A stretch of 64,000 nucleotides of DNA, taken from assembly GCF_954871325.1 (NCBI RefSeq), contig NC_088779.1:11162846-11226845 (forward strand), in the 5' to 3' direction. Positions 63,182 through 64,000 of the stretch are shown here, piece by piece. Position numbers and translations under genes: made by a program. Origin of the DNA: Gordionus sp. m RMFG-2023. Lineage: Eukaryota > Nematomorpha > Gordioida > Chordodea > Parachordodidae. Below the pieces are notes generated by a model. The model saw only the letters and a list, made by a program, of their open reading frames with translations. It did not search any database and was not told where the DNA came from. Position 1 is the stretch's first letter. Every line of letters begins with the position of its first letter.

Positions 63182-63821
63182 CCTATTTTTTCATCGAGAT
63201 GAAAGATAATTCTAAATAAATAACACTAAATTCTGCCATTTTTTTCTAAAATTTTCATTATTTATAAAATTTTTTACATTTAAAATACATGTTATTTCGA
63301 AAACCTATCAACTATTGTAATATAATTACAAATCAAAATAAACATCATTATAAAAATAATATTTTGTTTTAGAACAAATACAATAACTAAAGTCGATATC
63401 ACCCAAATATTAATATTATTATACCCAATATACACTATGCCTAAGAAAGAGGAACTCTAAAATGTTGGAACAGTGAATTATAAATAAATATATAATTGTG
63501 ATTAATTTAAAACAATGATTAGGTAAATATGAATGAGAAATTATAAAAATGGATTCCCTAATTTTTTGTACAATAATGTTGGTATGAAAATATAAAATAA
63601 TCAGAGTGTCGAACCCACCAGAACTTCAAAACAGAACCGAAACTTTATAATTTAATATTTTTAAAAAAAAAATTTAAAAGAGCTAACCATGTTCATATTA
63701 TTATCTTATCTCTAAGTATTATTTATATTTTTTATTTGTAAATATTAAGTAATTTATGCTATGTAACCCCAAATCCTATTTCGATATCAATTATTTTTTT
63801 TCAGATAAATAATAGTGCTAG

Positions 63822-63929
63822 AAATATTATCTTATACAAATTTGTCATGTAATTGAAGAACTTGGATGTGTAAAAAGACTTCCATTAGTTCAAGACAAAA
63901 TAATTACTCAACTCCTTGGGCAATTTTGA
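63822..63929 (+). CDS. Exon-like segment near window end
   Basis: After an AG at 63820-63821, 36 codons are open to a TGA: KYYLIQICHVIEELGCV, then KRLPLVQDKIITQLLGQF. The codons look coding, but the acceptor lacks a pyrimidine tract (a better one ends at 63803 in another frame) and no partner exon is visible. It could be a last exon, an element fragment, or chance. Confidence 0.22.
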   Translation, partial: KYYLIQICHVIEELGCVKRLPLVQDKIITQLLGQF

Positions 63930-64000
63930 ATCATCTTTATTCCAAATAACCTCAAAATTTATCACACAATACCAAACAAGAGGGATTAATAGTTATTATA

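Overview
The window is strongly A+T-rich eukaryotic DNA in which genes are split into many short exons. Most exons are too short, or lack the ATG, to show as long ORFs. Four host genes can be assembled from exons whose splice sites and phases all agree. The Fas2/NCAM-type adhesion protein, the ML/NPC2-type lipid-binding protein, intron sizes of about 38-60 nt mixed with multi-kb introns, and many hAT transposons suggest an arthropod. The base composition would suit a copepod or another crustacean, but the species is an inference and not shown.

Layout. (1) 2715-19559, plus strand: 15 exons giving the last 601 residues of a coiled-coil protein I do not recognise; its 5' end lies before the window. 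A 9.3-kb intron (7145-16479) is a nest of transposons: a ZMYM1-like hAT, a second hAT end, and a non-autonomous LTR retrotransposon (11236-15258) that itself holds a third hAT (12094-13281, perfect 8-bp target duplication). (2) 20461-23683: plus-strand exon-like segments of an unresolved small gene. (3) 24419-25292, plus: a complete four-exon secreted ML-domain (NPC2/MD-2-like) protein of 159 residues. (4) 29007-31934, minus: complete DPH6 (diphthine-ammonia ligase), five exons, 253 residues. (5) 32464-39400: two hAT elements with near-perfect 8-bp duplications, dispersed and tandem repeats, and a fossil coding remnant. (6) 41457-51056, minus: eight exons of a Fas2/NCAM-family protein with three Ig domains, one FN3 domain and a GPI-type tail; the signal-peptide exon is missing and presumably upstream. 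(7) 51057-64000: mainly intronic or intergenic, with small MITEs and one putative two-exon gene (58189-61097).

The genes have unrelated jobs (meiotic, mitotic or cytoskeletal scaffold of unknown role; extracellular lipid binding; eEF2 diphthamide synthesis; cell adhesion) and no joint pathway is visible. The most informative features are the genes recovered only by exon assembly, the nested transposons, and several coding-like segments that match nothing I know. No tRNA, rRNA or CRISPR was seen. All identifications are by eye from motifs; no database search was run.
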